A DNA stretch of 64,000 nucleotides, taken from NCBI GenBank assembly GCA_048498995.1, contig JBEHWX010000018.1, positions 17,276 through 81,275 of the forward strand. Reading direction: 5' to 3'. Positions 61,773 through 64,000 of this stretch are shown here, in pieces; the first letter of the stretch is position 1, and the number at the start of each line of letters is the position of its first letter. The position numbers were made by a program, and so were the translations under genes. Source of the stretch: JBEHWX01 sp048498995. GTDB taxonomy: Bacteria > Bacteroidota > Ignavibacteria > OLB7. The notes under the pieces are model-generated. The model saw only the letters and a list, made by a program, of their open reading frames with translations. It was not told where the DNA came from and did not search any database.

Positions 61773-62639
61773 ATGAACGAAGCAACGATTGCCGTAACGG
61801 CCGCCACCGGACATCTCGGACGCCTTGTCGTGGACGCGCTTCTGGAGCGGGGCGTCGAGCCCGGCCGCATCGTCGCCACGACGCGTGACGTGGAGCGGGG
61901 CGCGGACATGGCCGCGCGCGGCGTGCAGGTCCGCGAGGCCGATTACGGAGCGCCGGAATCGCTCGAGCGCGCGCTCGAGGGGGTGGAGCGCCTGCTCCTC
62001 GTCTCGGCCAGCGAGATCGGGAAGCATCGCATCGGGCTGCACGAGAACGCCGTGCGCGCGGCCGAGCGCGCCGGGGTGCGGCTGCTGGCCTACACGAGCA
62101 TCGTCAACGCGGACCGGAACGGGATACTGATCGCCGAGGATCACAAGGCGACCGAGGCGATCATCCGGAGCTCGAGCCTCCCGTACGCGATGCTGCGGAA
62201 CAGCTGGTACTACGAGAACTACGTCGTCACGATCAAGCAGGCGGCCGAGCATGGCGTGATCCTCGGCAGTGCCGGGGAGGGGCGCGTGAGCGGGGCGGCG
62301 CGCGCCGATTACGCGGCGGCCGCGGCCGCGGTCCTCACCGGCCAGGGGCACGAGAACAGCATCCACGAGCTCGGCGGCGACACGTCGTTCACGATGAGCG
62401 AGATGGCGGCGGAGGTGGCCAGACAGTCGGGACGGGAGGTGATCTACCGTGATCTTCCGATGGAGGCATACGCCGAGGCGCTCGCGGGATTCGGACTTCC
62501 GGCGGAGTACGCGCGCGTGCTTGCCAACGCGGATCTCGGCATCGCGCGTGGCGAGCTGGCCACCGACAGCGGCGATCTCGGCCGCCTGATCGGCCGCCCC
62601 ACGATGACGCTCGCCGAGGCGGTGGCCGCCGCGCTCTGA
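61773..62639 (+). CDS. NmrA/QorB-type NAD(P)-dependent reductase
   Basis: GGAGAG is six bases before ATG 61773 and touches the ATG at 61767, so the former is preferred; 288 residues. The Rossmann fold opens IAVTAATGHLGRLVVDALLE (GxxGxxG). RLLLVSASEIGKHRIGLHEN, YTSIVNADRNGILIAEDHKA and PYAMLRNSWYYENYVVT are typical of QorB-like NAD(P)H:quinone oxidoreductases of the NmrA/extended-SDR class. The preceding palindrome and neighbouring Rrf2 gene suggest induction by a reactive or electrophilic compound. Confidence 0.92.
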   Translation: MNEATIAVTAATGHLGRLVVDALLERGVEPGRIVATTRDVERGADMAARGVQVREADYGAPESLERALEGVERLLLVSASEIGKHRIGLHENAVRAAERAGVRLLAYTSIVNADRNGILIAEDHKATEAIIRSSSLPYAMLRNSWYYENYVVTIKQAAEHGVILGSAGEGRVSGAARADYAAAAAAVLTGQGHENSIHELGGDTSFTMSEMAAEVARQSGREVIYRDLPMEAYAEALAGFGLPAEYARVLANADLGIARGELATDSGDLGRLIGRPTMTLAEAVAAAL

Positions 62640-63181
62640 TCTGCCTCACACGATCGCTCTCATGAACGCACGAGGGGATTGCGACGTATCGCAATCCCCT
62701 CGTGCGGCTTTCGGAAGATGTACATGCCTCTCATCAGGCGAAGCGCTCATTGCTCCTGCAATACATCGAGCGATGCTCACCACTCCCCGACTCGATCCGG
62801 CAAGGAGCGTTCCCGAATATGAAACGACTCCATCGTATCTCAAACCAACAGGCAAACGACTATCTTTCTGAAGTATTCCAATGGGCCGAGCTCGACACTC
62901 CCTGCCTGATCGCGCACAATACAATACGGAGCACCAGGAATTGGCCATGCCATAGCACCAATGTGTGGCATGTGAAGCCAAGCGGCCACTCGTGATCCTG
63001 TCGCACCACGATGGGGCACGCATTGAAGCTCTCGGGAAAACCACCGAAAACAGCTGAGAGGCGCTTGAACATTGGACCTCAGAGCATATCTAGAAGTACA
63101 CCTGAAAATTCTAGCAGCGTGGATTCGGACAGGGAAGTATGAGACTTTCCATCACACATCAACCACAATTGGAGATTCGCC
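62640..63181. other. intergenic region, lower GC toward the right
   Basis: Beyond the terminator at 62667-62706, about 470 bases carry no convincing gene. Base composition drops noticeably here, suggesting the start of a transferred or anciently different segment. Confidence 0.45.
62667..62706 (+). terminator. long hairpin terminator
   Basis: The 18-bp perfect stem (CGCACGAGGGGATTGCGA and complement) has a CGTA loop and is followed by GCTTTCGG. It ends the QorB-like unit. Confidence 0.82.
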
Positions 63182-63790
63182 ATGAGCATTTGGCAAGAGG
63201 CAAAGGAGATCAATGCGAAGGCTATGGCAGCGAAGGCGAAGATTGCGTCACCAAATACCCTTACCGCGGGCCGGTATGTTACCGGACATCCAGACATGCC
63301 AGCACCAGTCGATGAGGCGTATGTGAGTATTGAGAGTGACCGCGCCATCATCTTTTCTTCCAAACTTCCCGAGATCAGCTCAATCCCGCTAGCTAGCATC
63401 ACCAATGTGACCGCTGAAGATCACTCCACTCTCTCCTCGCGCGTCACGGCAACCCGCGTCCTGTTGGCTGGACCGCTCGCGCTCTTCATGAAGAAGCAGA
63501 AGAAGAATGAATCTCATTACGTGGTGGTCGATTGGAAGGAAGGAAACTTCAAACACAACACGATGTTCGAATTCGAGGGCAAGAAGGCCGTGACCGAATC
63601 GAATATTCTCCGAACAGCTCTTCTGAAGGCGGCAAATTCCGCCGCTCCTATGCCCAAGGAGATGGTAGCTCAATCGATACCGAGCAACGACGTCGTAAGC
63701 CAGCTTGAACGCCTTGCAAAACTCCGGGACTCAGGGATCCTCACGGATGAAGAGTTCGCGGCCCAAAAGATGAAGATCCTCTCGGCATAA
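63182..63790 (+). CDS. SHOCT domain protein
   Basis: GGAG precedes ATG 63182, and the protein has 202 residues. The middle part (~45-150) looks like a PH-like/bPH strand domain (AYVSIESDRAIIFSSKLPEI, HYVVVDWKEGNFKHNTMFEF). The C-terminus (~168-202) is a SHOCT domain, VSQLERLAKLRDSGILTDEE followed by FAAQKMKIL. SHOCT domains are small helical hairpins at the ends of many proteins and often mediate oligomerisation or membrane association. GC content and codon use (more A/T-ending codons, many Lys and Asn) differ from the rest of the window, suggesting transfer. Confidence 0.85.
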   Translation: MSIWQEAKEINAKAMAAKAKIASPNTLTAGRYVTGHPDMPAPVDEAYVSIESDRAIIFSSKLPEISSIPLASITNVTAEDHSTLSSRVTATRVLLAGPLALFMKKQKKNESHYVVVDWKEGNFKHNTMFEFEGKKAVTESNILRTALLKAANSAAPMPKEMVAQSIPSNDVVSQLERLAKLRDSGILTDEEFAAQKMKILSA

Positions 63791-64000
63791 CTCTATTCTG
63801 TCACGTCTCAGCACCAACTACGCATCCGGCGAGCCCGTCGGGAGAGTTGAGGATCACGGTGTCGGTGCGAGACATCGCCAGGTCGAGGGAAGGGCCATTG
63901 GTACTGAACGCCGCTCACGAGGCGTGCACGGTTGAGCATTGATAACGGGCGGACTTCTTGCCAACAAAAAAGCGGGGGGTGCCTTTGGGGCCGGCGCTTT
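63791..64000. other. right-edge sequence, no gene seen
   Basis: The 210 bases hold no open frame with recognisable content. AAAAAAGCGGGGGG...GCGCTTT near 63966-64000 could be an imperfect hairpin that continues beyond the window. Confidence 0.35.

Noticed and set aside
62702..62995. Possible 97-codon gene before the SHOCT protein
   Set aside because: It starts inside the terminator hairpin's flank, has no ribosome-binding site and no recognisable sequence.

Overview
The window is high-GC bacterial DNA (clearly above 60 % GC by eye, except the last ~1.3 kb) with accessory-type gene content. No ribosomal RNA, tRNA, CRISPR array or prophage was recognised. Lineage clues point to the FCB superphylum, perhaps a high-GC Bacteroidota/Chlorobiota/Kapabacteria-like organism. 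These clues are a secreted protein with a T9SS-like C-terminal sorting domain (31512-32582), an SBBP beta-propeller protein (left edge), a TPR-LuxR regulator, a CDxCxC beta-barrel beside a Cys-rich small membrane protein, and many carboxypeptidase-regulatory-like domains. This placement is inferred, not proven.

Left part (1-21.3 kb): a partial SBBP-repeat protein; an ECF sigma/anti-sigma pair; four tandem paralogous envelope proteins with carboxypeptidase-regulatory-like domains (4180-7727); a REP-palindrome cluster; a MocR regulator divergent from a DUF2917 gene; a two-gene NAD salvage operon (nadM-Nudix, nadV); a pair of large secreted paralogs of unknown family; and a three-gene envelope cassette (18498-21240) that looks metal-related.

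Middle (21.3-43.7 kb): housekeeping and stress-type genes (pentapeptide repeat, DinB, YjbQ, SUI1/YciH, TPR-LuxR, amidase, NTF2-like, NlpE-META lipoprotein, HEAGH protein, homocitrate-synthase-like enzyme). Then comes a T9SS-type secreted protein followed by a Gly/Cys-rich gene interrupted by an in-frame amber codon, PhyH, VOC, a MarR-GNAT fusion, a class C beta-lactamase-like hydrolase, a TonB-dependent siderophore receptor with its PepSY membrane partner, and a dienelactone hydrolase. The receptor is preceded by an 82-bp tandem repeat and a 21-bp palindrome.

Right part (44-64 kb): small enzymes and membrane proteins, a Vat-like acetyltransferase, a phosphoesterase, an aldo/keto reductase, a REP-type Y1 transposase with two flanking hairpins, a GNAT, a PAS/GAF sensor without output domain, an alpha/beta hydrolase, a Tat-exported hemerythrin, and a second REP cluster. 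After that comes an Rrf2 regulator and a QorB-like reductase that share a TGTTAC-N7-GTAACA operator, and finally a lower-GC SHOCT protein. Many intergenic gaps carry long, near-perfect hairpins with weak T-tracts that probably serve as terminators.
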